Shown here piece after piece: positions 38,943 through 51,510 of a stretch of 64,000 bases of DNA (within the stretch, counting starts at the first letter, position 1; every line of letters begins with the position of its first letter). The translations under genes and the position numbers were made by a program. The stretch is taken from contig NC_086247.1 of assembly GCF_021018805.1 (NCBI RefSeq), positions 143,298,878 to 143,362,877 of the forward strand. The letters run 5' to 3'. The notes under the pieces were generated by a model, which was not told the origin of the DNA, searched no databases, and was given only the letters and a program-made list of their open reading frames with translations. The DNA is from Prinia subflava (lineage: Eukaryota > Chordata > Aves > Passeriformes > Cisticolidae).

Positions 38943-38943
<1 letters not shown>
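31481..38943. other. Intronic DNA, no gene; CpG cluster near 35.3 kb
   Basis: No gene or named transposon is seen. A local cluster of CpGs at 35286-35325 is listed separately. Short partial inverted repeats occur around 36402-36465 (GCAGTAGA with TCTACTGC, and GTAGACAT with ATGTCTAC). Confidence 0.4.
35283..35500. promoter_or_regulatory. Local CpG cluster, possible regulatory element
   Basis: Six CpGs fall within 35286-35325 (GCCGATGCGGCTGTCGC and the following TGACGCACG and CTCCG). More follow at about 35468, 35491 and 35495, in an intron that is otherwise CpG-poor. TGACGCA is CRE/ATF-half-site-like. It may be an unmethylated enhancer; evidence is compositional only. Confidence 0.25.

Positions 38944-38984
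<41 letters not shown>
38944..38984. repeat. (TTA)n microsatellite
   Basis: About 13-14 pure TTA units form a 41-bp run. Confidence 0.97.
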
Positions 38985-40644
38985 TCTTAGTAGAAACAGA
39001 CTTGGAAATATCTAACACCCCAAAGAAGATTTGGCATCGTTGAATTTTTGACAAGTTTGAGAGAGAACTGTAAAGGATTAACGAGACTGAATTGTCATGA
39101 CAAGTTTATGGGATCAGAACCTTAACTGGTTTGAAACAGTGTTATTCCACTGACCTCAGCTGGCATGACTCTCTGTATGTTCATGGAGTTCAGTAAAGAC
39201 ACAGACTCACTCCAGCTGAGGATCTGACCCCTGAAATGATGGAATCTTAGCCAAAGCAAACTGAATTTGTCATGAATTGGTCTTCAAGAGAAAATAATTG
39301 CTAATTCAATGACTCCCACTGTTTTATTGCAGCTGCTGGTCATTCTGCACTGCGAAAAATCTTTACTTTTAACTGGTGAATCAAGAGTTCCCCCAGCAGC
39401 TTCAATACATGGAAGATCAGAGGTGCAGAAGTGTGTACACAGTCCTTCAAATGTTATGTATTAAAGGACAAGCCTACAGTCAGTTTATGAAGCAAGAGTG
39501 AGATACTCAAGAGAAACCTTTCCAGCTAGACATTTTGCCTTGCTGTCCTATTAGCTTTACCAGTAAATGGTGAAAAACCATCTAAAATCCTGGTTTAGAT
39601 GGCACTTTTGGACACACAGGGAATTCTCATAATCAGGGTTAATTTTGTGTAGCAAGAGCCTGAAAGAGCTCAGTGGGACCTGTTTTCAGTACACCAAAGC
39701 AGTAACCCTGGCATCTGTATTGATGCTACAGCACTATCCAGACAAATTAGTCCTGAGAATTGCAGAATTTGGAGCTGAAGAAAGTAAGCAACCTGCTCAG
39801 GAGGTTACAGCTCTTCTGTTCCTCTTGGCAGTCACTGAAGGGAGATGAGAAGGAAAGAAACACAATAAAAAGTAAATGGCACTTTCCTGCTAAGCTAATC
39901 AGTTCTGTTTGAGAACAGAGGGCTGTGCCAAGTTCAAATCAATGCACTAAATCGCTTTCATTCTTGTGTGAGTCCTGGTGCCATGGCAGCTGCTAACAAG
40001 GGAATAAAGAAAACTGTTACTGGATATTTAGTAGACTTTTTAAGGGCTTGTGTAAAATAACATATTTAATTTAATGCAAAGTTATAAATGTAATTGGATT
40101 TTATGGACATTATAGGAGTGAAGAGACGAAACAGATTCCTCTTCTTTCTGCACAAAGAGCTGGTTTATGTTCCCAGACTATCCTTAGCAAACTCTGTCTG
40201 CTGTGTCAAGAGCAGCCTTCCTGCTGGATTTTAACACTTCATCATTTTATTAAGGGGTAAACACCGAGATAATAATATGTCTGATATTTCATGTGGTTTT
40301 TAATATGTTCAAGTTACAGAGCAGAACTAACACATACCTTAGGAGGAAGTTAATGCTTTTTAATGCCATAGGCTATGTTAACTATGTCTTCACTGACTAC
40401 TAAAGAAAGCCTACAGTGCCTGCTCCAGATGCTGATATGCACAGAGCCTGTGTAGATTTAATCAGATAATCCCACTTAAGACAACAACAACTGCACCAGG
40501 GGATTTATTTAATGATGTAATATTATACTTTCTTTTTCCTATTCTTTTCCAGATCATTCCCAAATAATGATCTTACTTGTCCCTAGATGTGACTGGGACT
40601 ATCCATTCCTGTGGCAAGTTTCTGCAAGGTTTCAGTGGTGTTAT
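38985..40644. other. Intronic DNA without recognised features
   Basis: No gene or clear repeat is seen. The sequence around 39760-39840 (GAGCTGAAGAAAGTAAGCAA, then GGTTACAGC) faintly resembles a reversed MIR core, too weakly to call. Confidence 0.35.
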
Positions 40645-40735
40645 TCACTTAATGGTTTGGGTTGAGAAGGGACCTTAAAGGTCACCTTGTTTCAAACTCC
40701 CTGCCATGGACAGGAACACCTTCCTTTGCTAAATG
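40645..40735 (-). mobile_element. CR1 LINE 3'-end fragment, antisense
   Basis: AATGGTTTGGGTTGAGAAGG, then GACCTTAAAGGTCACCTTG and CCCTGCCATGGACAGGAAC, follow the reverse complement of a common avian CR1 3' end. It is only about 90 bp long and diverged. Confidence 0.85.
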
Positions 40736-43700
40736 GCTCTTGAGGAGGTTGCAGTTTTCCTAGAAAGCTCTGTTTGTGCAGCAGTCTCAGAATTTTGAGC
40801 ATAAAAGATAGAGGATGCACATCACTGAATTCATGGTTTGAATCACTGTTGCCCATACAGAGCAGCCCAACTTTGTCATCAGTTAAATCATCAATCGTAG
40901 CTGTGCAGTGAAATGCTTAATATAAAATACCCACGGGCAAGCAGTAGACTGCCTTCTCTTTAATTACATCAATCCTCAATCACCCCAAAGCAATGCCATC
41001 CTTGGAAGTACTAACTCTGACAGGTAGTACTTCTGGGAATGCCATAAAAATGCCAACAAAGCAGCAATGGTTGTGAAAATAAGCTGCCTCATCTTTGGAG
41101 AATTATTGAACTGTACTAACATTCAAGGGTACAATGTCAGCACAATGCAGAAAGAGTTAGATGCACAACCCCCATTATTATTGTTGATGGGAGTCAGGTG
41201 TCAAATTCCCTTTGCATCACTGAAAACGTGGCCTTCTTTGTAAAGCCTTAGCAAACTTCTCCTTTGTCACCGCTCTTAATTGAGGAAAAGATTTGAAGCT
41301 GTTTGTCCTAGGATTGAGTAAAGACTGAAAAAGTAAAAAGAAAATACTAACAAAGTAGCAGTGATGAACCTGAAACTTTAAGGCTCTCCACAAGCTGTGA
41401 TGGAAAGTTTAATAAATATTGAAGGCTCATGCCTTAACAGGTGAAACTGCAGGAGTTGCTTTTTAGTCAAAGGCACTGTAATACCAACAACACCCAGGAC
41501 AGACCCAGGACCCTAACTCCTTTTAGCTGTCTCAGCTCCCAAAGGGTCAAATGAGAATTTAAATACCTAGATACTTTAATAACTGGCTCAGTTAGCAGAC
41601 CTGACTTCTCTCAGTAGCATCTTGCCTGAGAAAGCCCTGCAAGTCTCAGCCCTCTTGTATCACCCTAAATTGTAACAGCAATGCCTTTAACTTTCTGTCC
41701 ACAGACAGATTACTTAACACAAGACTGCTTCATGTTACTAAGGATAAATCAGGGCAGGAATCAGGTTAAATATGCATTATTATTATAGAAGTACAAGAGG
41801 GAGAGGTCATACTTGGCTGCTTACAGCAGATGAACAGAGAGGAGATTTTAAAAAGCTTTTCACCACTAATTGCCAGCTGGTGCTTTCTGATGCAGGCCAT
41901 TCACTTCCTAATGTTTTAGCAGGTACTCAGTTTGAGAGGGAGGGGGTTACAGCTCACAGAGGAGTGCTCACAGGCATTGTCTGGCACTCAGCTGGGGCTG
42001 CTCCACATCAGTCCCATAGTCAGTTTTGGAAAGGAGATGGACAGCTCTCTCTGCATCTGCATTTCTGGGCTTAACTGCAAATCAGCAAGTGAAACCTCAA
42101 AAGAACTGAAAGAGCAGTTTGTGTTGAGGTGAAGCACATTGCTATCCCCATGTTGGGTGACCCACTTTACAGTGAAACTGCCATTTTCCAGAGTATAAAA
42201 TAAAATAAATACTTAGCTGTTCACCCATATTGCGCCTACACAAATATCTTTACAGTTTCTCTATGTAGTAACTCATGGTGTTTGCAGTTTTTTGGGTACC
42301 TTAAGTGGGAGCTCTGCGAGCATAAAGGAGTTTGGATCCCCCTTTCACTAACATGCCATTCAGTTCATTACCCAAACCTATGGTAGATCAAGGACTGAAA
42401 ATATCAAGAAAACATGTCAATAGAAAATCCTTCTTGCAGGGGCTGCATTGCTCAGGGAAGCAGGACATTCCCTTCTGCACCTTGTAATCCAGCCACAGGC
42501 AGTGTGGATTATCCAGAACAGATGTAATCCAGAACACAGGTCAGGATTTCCCAGAAAGGTGGTGTGGAAATCATATCTCCTAACTCTGGACATCTACAAG
42601 TTAGTCTTTTATCCTAAATCAGTAGTGCAGGTCCAGGTAAAATCCATAGGCACCTGCTAGGAGGGCTTTATTGCATTTATCTCATTGTCATTTATTTGAA
42701 CATGTCCACACCAATGAGATCAGTCCCTCCTAGGGCTGTTCAGCCTTTCTTATAGCAGGTAATGACTGAACTTGGAGACAGAGTTTGGAAAACTCAAACT
42801 TAGTGTTAACCACTCAGCCCCACCTTAGAATTTATCTACATGAGTGGACTGCTGGTTTCAGAAGGTGGAAAAACCCTTCAGAATCAGGTAGTGCAGCACA
42901 AAGCTTTGTATCCTCCTTGTCCTTCTGCGTGCACAGTGCTGAGCCTCAGTCTGCACTACTGCCTGCAAAGGCAGCTGCTTTACTCCCAGCCCTCAGCTCC
43001 CAGGGCTCCAGGCTTTCTTTTAAATACCTTTACTGACTGTAGTACTCTAAGTTTGGGTTAGAACACTCATATTTCTCATAATCATAATTTAGTTGACAGG
43101 TTTGAATTAGTGATAGGAAAATGTCTCTTAACCCAAATCGAGAATTTTCATATAGTTTTACATTCCAGCTAAGCAAAGTCTCCTTAAATAGTGCAGATTT
43201 TTATGCAGACAGGCTGATAAGAAACCAACCCACTCACCCTGGTACTGGCCAAACAAGTTACCCATATGACTGAAGACTTTTCTCTTTGATAATATTCTTT
43301 GATAATACTGTTTGGCATACAATCAAGTAGTCAGAGTTAATCACACTGATTTATCGTGTGCTTAATAAATCCACTGGTTATGTTTATGGTCTTCTTGCAT
43401 CTCTATTCAGCACACGTTGGGAACTGCTGGGTTTCATGTTATTATTTTCTCTGTGCTTCACCTGTTTTCTAAAGTGATGACATCCCAAAAAATAGGGATA
43501 AAAAAATGGGAAATAAAAGCCTGTCACAGTTTATAGAGTTCAAAATAAAAATATTTCCAAAATGAATGTTCAAATAGCATAAGAAGCTTGCTAAGATGTG
43601 GATTTTAAACTGCCGTCTCCAAGCCACAGCCAGATCACTTAGAAATACATAATATAGTACACTCCACAGGCAGACAGATACACATAAACTGATAATAACT

Positions 43701-46700
43701 CAAGAGTTTTTATCTCTATGTGTCCTCAAGCAAGGCATCAGGAGAGAGAAACACTCTTGCAACAAAATTAAATAGTTTTAGATCTAATTTTACTAGGCTG
43801 AACTAGATTTCAAATTGATTTCCAAGGAATCTAACACAGAACAAAACACAGACACATTGCTTTTCTCATAAAAAATCCATCAGCCACCTTGTGTTTTTAC
43901 TTACTTTGCTCTTTACGGGAAGTAATAAGAAACTAATATTTCACAACACAGCATGTTTCATTCCGTAGAGGGCTTTCATGGCAGAGGAGCTCGGAGTGGG
44001 CTGGTACAGAACACCAAAGTACAGCCCCTGAGATTTGTCTGTGCAAGTCCTATTTGAATTCCTGTGATAAATCTGCAGCTAAACCCCACTGTCTCCATCC
44101 CAGAAATGCAGGAGAGCTGCAGGACATGCCACTGTAAAATGAAGTTATGTCCTAATGCATGATGTGATCAAGTAAACATATCCCTGTGTACCTCAGCCCA
44201 TATTGAATGAATCCACACAAATCCCATGCAGGGGGTTTTGCTGCTTCCTAAGTGACAAGCCAGAAGTCACTTTGGCCTCAGAGTAAATAAGTGCAGCTGC
44301 ATGTGGAGGCACTGGTGGGATGCAGGGCTGCAGAGGGGCCAGAGCACAGGGCATGGGGCTGCCACTGCCTGCTAGGTGTTGGATTGGCCCTGGTAAAACA
44401 TTTCACACAGCTTCCCCGAAAGCTTTCCAAGGTAGCAGTTCTGGGTCAGCAGACAGCTGGGACAGCATGCACAGAGGATTAGTCCAGCTGCCAGGCCCCT
44501 GAGCTAACCAATGTTTCACATTCAATGTTCTCTGCAGTATCATAATACCATAAACTGTTATTGCTACTTAATAAAATTGCATTTCAGAGCTCTCAACTTG
44601 GACACAGATCCCATTTTGCTAAGCACTGAACAAGAATAGAGCAAAAATATATTCTCTGCTCCAAGAACCACATAAAAAAAATTATACAGGCAGCAAGTAG
44701 AACTATTTACAGAAGACCCCTGCACTTGGCAGGCCATATTCAAATTCCAGGCAAGGCACCAGAAGCAGGTGCTGCTGTGCCTGGGCACTGCCTCGTACTG
44801 AACAGCTTGTTGCCCTGGTTCAGAGGAAGATTTCATGGCTCCAGGTTCACACCTCTGACTTCTAATTCAAGGCACAACCTGCTTTGAGCAGCTGAAAACT
44901 TTTGCCTGTAATACTGACTACCGAAATGTTCCCCGGTTTTGTCTCCCATTTAGTTATCAGACTAAAGACAATGAGCTCTGATATTTTACATCTTCATTTC
45001 AGGTCCTTGCTGAAGCAGAGAACAAAAACAATAATGCTGAATACATTTTTTTTTTCATTTTGAAAACCTAAATTCTTTTTTCTGAATAGTCCCTTTTGTC
45101 CCCTGTTTTTAAGGAAATTGTTCCAGTCAAAAATCATATTCAACCAGAAGGTTTTTCTCTGTGCATATTTCTCTGCTGCCTCCAAGGAAAGCTTTCCTTA
45201 ACAGTTCCCACATGGGCCAGGGTGGGATATCACAGCAAATGCTCTGGATTGAAAACCAGTTATAAAAAGCAGACATTTAGTAACTGTCCACCTCAAAGGC
45301 CATGCTCTCAGAGGTGCCAAGCATCCCAGCTGCAGACAGGAAGAGTGCCACATTTTTAACCCTTTCATGTTCTCCAGTTCAAAGGCTCTTTTTCCCCCTT
45401 GGACTGCTCAGCCAGGCGTGCTGTTCCAATTGCATTGACTGATAGCTCTCAAGGGTCCATGATGTCAGCACAACTCCAATTTAAGACCTCACAGTGCAGG
45501 ACTGAGAGAAGAAAACACAAACCAAGCAAGAATGGGCATGTGCCAGTAGTCCCTTGCAAATACATGCAGGCTTGAACTTATCCCATGCAAGCTCCTGCAG
45601 CAGCCTGCTCTGTCTGCAGAAACATCAGCCCTCTGAAGGGGTTTAGGGCAGCCACATTTTTAATTTAAACATGGCTGGAGGGGGTGGACAGAGACCCTCC
45701 CAGCCCCTGTGGAGCTGTGGTGGTAATTTGTGGGGACCCCAGCACAGCTTTGTCAGTGGGGATATAAAAGCATCACACAGAGCCTGCATACTTGCCTGTG
45801 AAGCAAAAAGCACTTGGGCAATGCTGCTAAGCCCTGCACACTCAGAAACTTTAGATTCAACAGCTGGTTGTCAAACCCAACTGTAAGGGCTGATTCTGAC
45901 ATCATGCAAGTAAATCCCTTTCTAGAAACTGGCTGCTTGAATTAAATAATGCAGCACGGTGGCCATACAAGCCATAATTTACAAGGCTGTGAGCCTTTCC
46001 AGTAAGTGCTGTGGTTTAAAGACATTGCTATTTTCCCTACAAATGTGCCATATTTTTCTTTTGCATTAAGAATCTCCTCACCCTGTCAGTCAGTGTCAGC
46101 CCAAGCCTGAACTGTCTAAGATACGGGAAGGAAGATAAAGAATCATCTCTTGATTTGCAGGCTCTCTTTTCTCTGTATCCCCCCTCCTTTCAAAATAAAT
46201 CAAGGCTAAACACAACTGTAAAAATGTAACTATTCAAGGAGCTGCAAATACTGCTTTAGAGAAATAAAAAATAAGGTTTTTTTCAAGAGATTTTGCAGTT
46301 GAATTGACACTATTGCATCATATTTGTCCCTTCCTGAGTAATTTCATACTCCACACAAACCAAATGAATGACTTAGGACTGGTTTATAATGTCCTCATTC
46401 TGTTTTTAAAAGAATGCTATTAAAGAAACCTCTGACAATTAAAGTAGCTTATGGTAATCAATTTAAATATGAGAATGAAACTAATTCAGTAAAACATTGT
46501 TAACGCTGATCTGGCAAACCACTGGTATCCATCTGTCTAATCCTTCTTGTGTTTGAAAGTTGCATTTTTGAAAAACAATTATTAATAACGCTCATTAGCT
46601 GCCAAGCAAAAGAGCATGCCACAAACTTCTGCTCAGAGATAGCAAATACCAGCAAATACTACTCACTTTTCCAAGTCTGAGCTAGAACCTGCTGCAAGAT

Positions 46701-46839
46701 CTCATAGTCAGGGCAAGTTTTTCTGCTGGAGTCTGCAGAGATGGGAGATGTAAAGGATGGGCCCTTTCTGTAAAGGAAGTGCAACCCCCTGCAGATTCCA
46801 AGTGTCTCCCTACAGCCCTCCAGCACCCTCCCACCAGAC
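40736..46839. other. Intronic DNA without recognised features
   Basis: No gene or named transposon is seen in about 6.1 kb. The open frames at 41772-42132 and 42785-43061 are short and overlap in several frames, as expected by chance. Confidence 0.4.
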
Positions 46840-47070
46840 AAGCTATTCCAGCACTACACTATCCCTGCTGTTAGGAAGGGTTTTTTAATGTCTAAAGTGA
46901 ATTTTCCTTTGTGCAATTTAAGTCCATTACTTCTAGTTCTGTTAATGCACATGGAACACAGTTTGCTCCTTTCTTCCATGCAGCAGCTTTTTATGTGCTT
47001 GCAGGCTGCTGTTATGACCCCACTCAGTCTGCTCTTCTCAAAGCTAAACAATTTGTCCAACATGTATAAG
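46840..47070 (-). mobile_element. CR1 LINE fragment, antisense
   Basis: The + strand follows the reverse complement of CR1 ORF2 C-terminus: CTATTCCAGCACTACACTAT, TTTTTTAATGTCTAAAGTGA, GTGCAATTTAAGTCCATTAC, TTGCAGGCTGCTGTTATGAC, CTGCTCTTCTCAAAGCTAAAC. It lacks the very 3' terminal repeat. The minus-strand frame still shows the LFSFEKSRLSGVI and GLKLHKGKFTLDI type blocks. Confidence 0.85.
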
Positions 47071-50000
47071 GGCTGATTTTTAAAAGTGTTGAGCTCCTGC
47101 TGCTGCTGTTACTTTTATTCTGGTGATTGAGAGTGAAAGAACTTCCACAGAGTTGATGATCAAGCAGCATTGTCTGGTGCCCTTCAAATACTGATAGGTA
47201 TGAAGGGCACGGATGTGTTTATAGCTGTATATGTGCATTCTTGTCTTCACAATAAAAGTGTATTTACAGGAACTCTGACCAGCCTTCTGACAGCATCCCC
47301 AGGGCAAGAGCAACTTCACAAAAAAAGCAGGTTTTAGTGGAAACTTGCCTGCCTTATGTGCCAGGCTTTGCTGCATCTTTTGTACTCAAGCATTTTCTGT
47401 ATTTCATGCAACAAATATCTTGCTCCATAGGGTTTTTTATTTAAATTATTTTTATGGCTACTGTAAAACACTGCTCATGATTCTATGTTAACTATTTGCT
47501 GTTGCTGGAAAATATATCCTTGGAAGAGTCAGCTAAAATCCTTTTCCATCCCAAAATGAAAGAGTGAGGTTTCCTTCCTATACCACGTTTCTCTTCAGAA
47601 GAAATTATGATTTTTATGCTTAGAGTTCTGGAGCAGATTTCTACTTGGAAGACTGTTTTTATAGTGAATGCACTACAAAATATGATGCTATATCTTGCAA
47701 TAGTGTTCCAGGGCAGCTAGAGATAAATTCCACTATACCTGCTCTTTGTCTCTCAATTTCCCTTGTAAATAAAGCTTTCTTTGTATCCATGTAGGCCCTT
47801 ATGAAATCTCTTCTTCATGGCATCAGAGGCTTTGGGCACAACTGTAATGCCAGCAATAATACCTTCATGTATTTCTTCTCATAAACAAAGGGTTATATAT
47901 TCTGCATTTCTGCAGAAAAGAGTTTTTGAAATGTCTTTTTTTTTCTGCTTAACTTCCTCAGATAAATACAGAGAACATTTACAATTTTAAACTAGAAAAA
48001 AAAAATCAAAGTCTTGGAAGGAAAAGAGAGAGAGAGAAAAGGAGGCTTTAGTGGTATTTCTCTCTATGATTTTTTCGAATACAACTTTGTCCTTTATTCT
48101 TATTCATAAGATTTCATCAAACTGGTGGAAACAAAGCTAATTACGATGGGCACTAACCTACACAGGCACCATAAAGTGCGAATACACAGTTCTCCTAATC
48201 TTTACAATTAACACTGAATTTCACCACTGGTAATAAAGCTGATATGCCTCATGGTCTGTACAGCAACAGGCAATAATACCAATAATTTTAAATCTAACCT
48301 GACTGTTTCCCTGTAAACACCTTCATTTAATTATTCTGTCATTTATCTTCTCCTCCTTCACCGGGTCAATAATTCATCTGTGCAGTGTGTATACTACAGC
48401 TTTTCTCTTCTTACAGAGCTTATTGAAAACCCTGCCCTCCTCCTCCTCCTCCCAGACATACACTATATGTTCCCTTGCTCAGCCAATGGATTGACATATT
48501 GAATTATAATCTTTATCACTGGTATTGATAGAAGTATATCCTGTTATTAGGATCTGCCTGTATTTGGGTGACACAAACCAATCCATTGCTGCTCTGAGCA
48601 TGCAGCAAATTTTACATCCTGTTTCTCTGCCACACAAAATCAAATCACCAGCAAGGGCTTTGGGGACAGGTGGAAAACAGTTAGCAACAAAAGCTTAAGA
48701 TGGTTAAAGGGTTCCTTAAGACAAAATAAACATGAAATTGATGAATTTTAAATCCACATTGTAAATTTCACTTATCAATCACACAAAATTAAATCATAAA
48801 ATATCCCTTTACCTAACAATAGCATAGTATAAAACTAAATGGATTTGCATTTTGGCTGGTGGCAGGAGTAAGCATTAGCCACTGCAGCAAGAAAGCACTT
48901 CCATATTGTTTGGTTAATGGGTTACCTGTTCATGAGAAATCAGAATATTTTCTCAGCAAAGATTTAGGTTTGTGTGTGCCATCAGTGCCTTGAGGGTTAA
49001 TCCTGAAGGTCTGACAGCTGTCAGCAGTCAGGCACAGGTGGGGTACACACAGTTTGGGATCTCAGTACCCAGACACAACAGTCACTGCTGGTACTACAGC
49101 CAAGGGCTGCCCTGATCCTGTGTCTATCATCTGAAACACTTCCCTTACCAAATGCAGCCTTTGGATTAGGTCCCAAAAGCCTACACTCTTTTCACTTCCA
49201 TCAAAGAAACCAGCTGAGAAAGTCAGGAGTGAATACCAGCCTTTATCATGATCACAACCCAGCAGTCTCACACACAGTGAGATGTCGTACAGAGACACCA
49301 CATTTCTCAGTGAGCAATGCCTTAGCAAAAAAGTGTCAAAGGATTCACTCAGGAAAATCTTCTGGCTCTAGCGTTCATAAATAGCTTCATTCTTTTGGTT
49401 CCTGACATCACTGCAATCCCATAATGAAATTGCAATTGAAGGAGACTAATTTGTGCTCTAATTATATATTAGTCTGGGCTGAAAGGTTTCTGGACGGAAA
49501 AAGGTTTTCTTCAGGCAATCTTTTATTCTGCTTATTGTATTTACTTAACAAAGAGCAGTCAGCTTTTACAGTGAATTCCCGTAATAGAGTTGAGCTGTAA
49601 TGTTACCCAGCTAAGGGCAAACATATGCAGTCATTTTTGATGGGTTCTGATAACAGTCTTTAACAAGAGCAAGGATTGTTAGCAAGTGCAGGAAGAACCA
49701 GGCCAAAAAGCTAACAGATGTTCTGCTGAAAAATTTTAAGAGCTTTTCACTGGAATACCTTCTAGACCAGTGGTACTTTAGTGGACAGGTAGTTTGAGTA
49801 AATTCAGATATATATTTTCTCAATGATAAAGAAATTTCCCATGGAAACATTTTTTCTTGTGTCACTTCAGAGAACACATTCTTGGCCTGATTTTGATGCT
49901 TCTGCCAGAGGATGAGAGGCCAACATTGTTCACAATGTGCAGGACACAGAGCATTCTCACTTGGTGAGCCTCAGCCACCAATTTCCTCAGCCATAGCTGA

Positions 50001-50873
50001 GGCTTTCTAAGCAGAGAAGTACTTTAGGAAAGCAAGAAAGTTCTTCAAAGCTGCAGATCACTTTGTTAGTTGTGTTTCTGTTTCTTCTGTCAAGTAGACA
50101 CTGTTGATCAAGTATTGTTGATCCTCAATAAAGTCCTCGTAGTGTGTCAGAAGGAATTCAGCCCAAATAAAATTAATTTTCAGCTAAACAAATTAGTTAT
50201 CAAAGGAAATAAAACACTTAAATATATAACTACTTCTAGTGTTGGCATTAACTTCAGCTTTTCCCTATAGAGAAATCCTGAGCCAAATATTGACCTAGTA
50301 TAAGTCAGTATCAGTTCTCTCTTTGAGAATCTACCCTGGCCTCTAATGCAGAGTCTGATCATGGCACTGGAAGTAAATGTCTTTGCCATACACTATCTGC
50401 AGGACAAACAGAAGCCACAGTCAAAAGCACTTAATATGAGGGCACAAGAGGGATTTCAAATGTGTGTTCTACTGTGTGAACAGCTTTCTGGGCATACCAT
50501 AAGAGTTTTCCAAAAATCGTATGAAAAACTGGTAGAACTACAAGCCACGTTAGTCTTTTGTGCCCTCCACCACTGAATTTTCTCTTATGAATTCTGGTTC
50601 AGCCTGTTAGGGAGAGGAGACAAGCGAGGTAGATGGTCTCATCCATTAGAGCAGTGCTCATGTCCCTTCTCCCAGGGCTGACTGCCTACCCCATTCCCAG
50701 CTGGACCAGTTCAAGCATCCCCTACTCTGCAGTGCTTGGGTATCATTGCTGAAAAGTACAGTCAAGAAACACTACATGAGGGCAGAAAGCAGGAGGAATG
50801 TGTATTTGGTGTTTGCTTGTGCCAGCTGTAATAAATGCATGGAGGTTCAGTAAACTGTGGAGGTAGTGTAGAG
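47071..50873. other. Intronic DNA without recognised features
   Basis: No gene or named transposon is seen. A short CTC-repeat patch lies near 48438-48455 and an AG run near 48028-48038. Confidence 0.4.
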
Positions 50874-51145
50874 TCACAGAATCACAGAATGTGCTGAGCT
50901 GGAAGGGATCCACAAGGATCACTGAGTCCAACTCCCAGCCCTGCACAGCACCATTCCCACAAGGGGAGATGCCTGAGGACATTGTCCAAACACCTGTGGA
51001 ACTCTGTCAGGCTGGTGCTGTGAACACTGCCCTGGGTCTGTGCCCAAACACCCTCCAGGGGAAAAATCTAATATCCAACCTGAACCTTCAGTGACACAAC
51101 TTCAGGCCATCCCTTCAGATCCTAAAACCAAACAGACTGTCCAAG
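50874..51145 (-). mobile_element. CR1 LINE 3' end, antisense, just upstream of the 87-nt exon
   Basis: It starts with the reverse-complement CR1 tail (GTCACAGAATCACAGAATG), then GAGCTGGAAGGGATCCACAA, CTGAGTCCAACTCCCAGCC, CAAACACCTGTGGAACTCTG, CTAATATCCAACCTGAACC, and ends near ACTTCAGGCCATCCCTTCAG. It is a relatively well-preserved copy ending about 85 bp before the exon acceptor. Confidence 0.93.
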
Positions 51146-51230
51146 ACATTTTGACCTGAGAAAAAGTGAGATGTGAATCCATTGACTGAGTACTGATCTT
51201 ATATGTATCTTTTCTTCTGTTTCCTTCTAG

Positions 51231-51317
51231 AAAAACTAAGCATACTGTCAACCTTCATAGCACCCTTCAAGTACCTGAGTCCTGGCCAGACCACCATGGA
51301 GGATGAAGACAATTTAA
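51231..51317 (+). CDS. ADARB2: ADARB2 coding exon (87 nt, exon 2 by mammalian numbering)
   Basis: This short exon codes for part of the N-terminal tail of ADARB2, a neuronal nuclear dsRNA/ssRNA-binding protein of the ADAR family. The acceptor is a pyrimidine-rich run ending CTTCTAG at 51230; the donor is A|GTAAGC at 51318. It begins with two bases that finish a split codon, then reads 28 residues, starting [18 protein letters not shown] and ending in an acidic EDEDNL stretch. The last base (A) joins GT of the next exon to make serine. Compared from memory, human ADARB2 reads KVSILSTFLAPFKHLSPG here, just after its Arg-rich R domain, so the match is close. Length 87 is divisible by three with phase 1 at both ends, so skipping would keep the frame. 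An ATG at 51296-51298 in ACCACCATGG context lies in frame. Antisense CR1 fragments lie 85 bp upstream and about 120 bp downstream. The upstream partner exon is outside the window. Confidence 0.95.
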
Positions 51318-51439
51318 GTAAGCAGTCTCTTTTCTGTATAGATGAACAATAAAGTTCAGAAATGAAATCTCTACAGTGGAGGAGCAGTTGTGGAAAGGAG
51401 GTAGTTTTGCAACTACTGGCAAGTCCTCATGTGAAATCA

Positions 51440-51510
51440 CAGAAGGGAGTTGGAAGGGACCCACAAGGATCATCAGGTCCAGTTCTGGCCCTGAACAAAA
51501 CCATCAAATT
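51440..51510 (-). mobile_element. CR1 LINE 3'-tip fragment, antisense, just downstream of the 87-nt exon
   Basis: CACAGAAGGGAGTTGGAAGG, then GACCCACAAGGATCATCAGG and TCTGGCCCTGAAC, match the same 3' tip and orientation as the copy at 50874. Only about 70 bp is recognisable. Confidence 0.88.

Larger units (their letters stand above)
1..51230 (+). other. ADARB2: ADARB2 intron 1, 3' portion
   Basis: The whole stretch upstream of the 87-nt exon shows no convincing coding sequence. Its 3' end is a good acceptor (pyrimidine run at 51210-51228, then AG). In mammals the first intron of ADARB2 is very long, and a more than 51-kb intron here agrees with that. The Arg-rich first coding exon expected at the far 5' end is not found in the window. 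I infer intron rather than intergenic DNA from gene structure knowledge; a separate noncoding or nested gene cannot be excluded. Confidence 0.8.

Noticed and set aside
46854..47063. Minus-strand frame resembling a protein
   Set aside because: It is real homology, but to the CR1 LINE ORF2 C-terminus. It is annotated as a transposon fragment, not a gene.
1..51230. A bacterial-type operon, defence system or phage region
   Set aside because: The composition, LINE content and split vertebrate gene show eukaryotic intronic DNA. No compact gene arrays or ribosome-binding sites are present.
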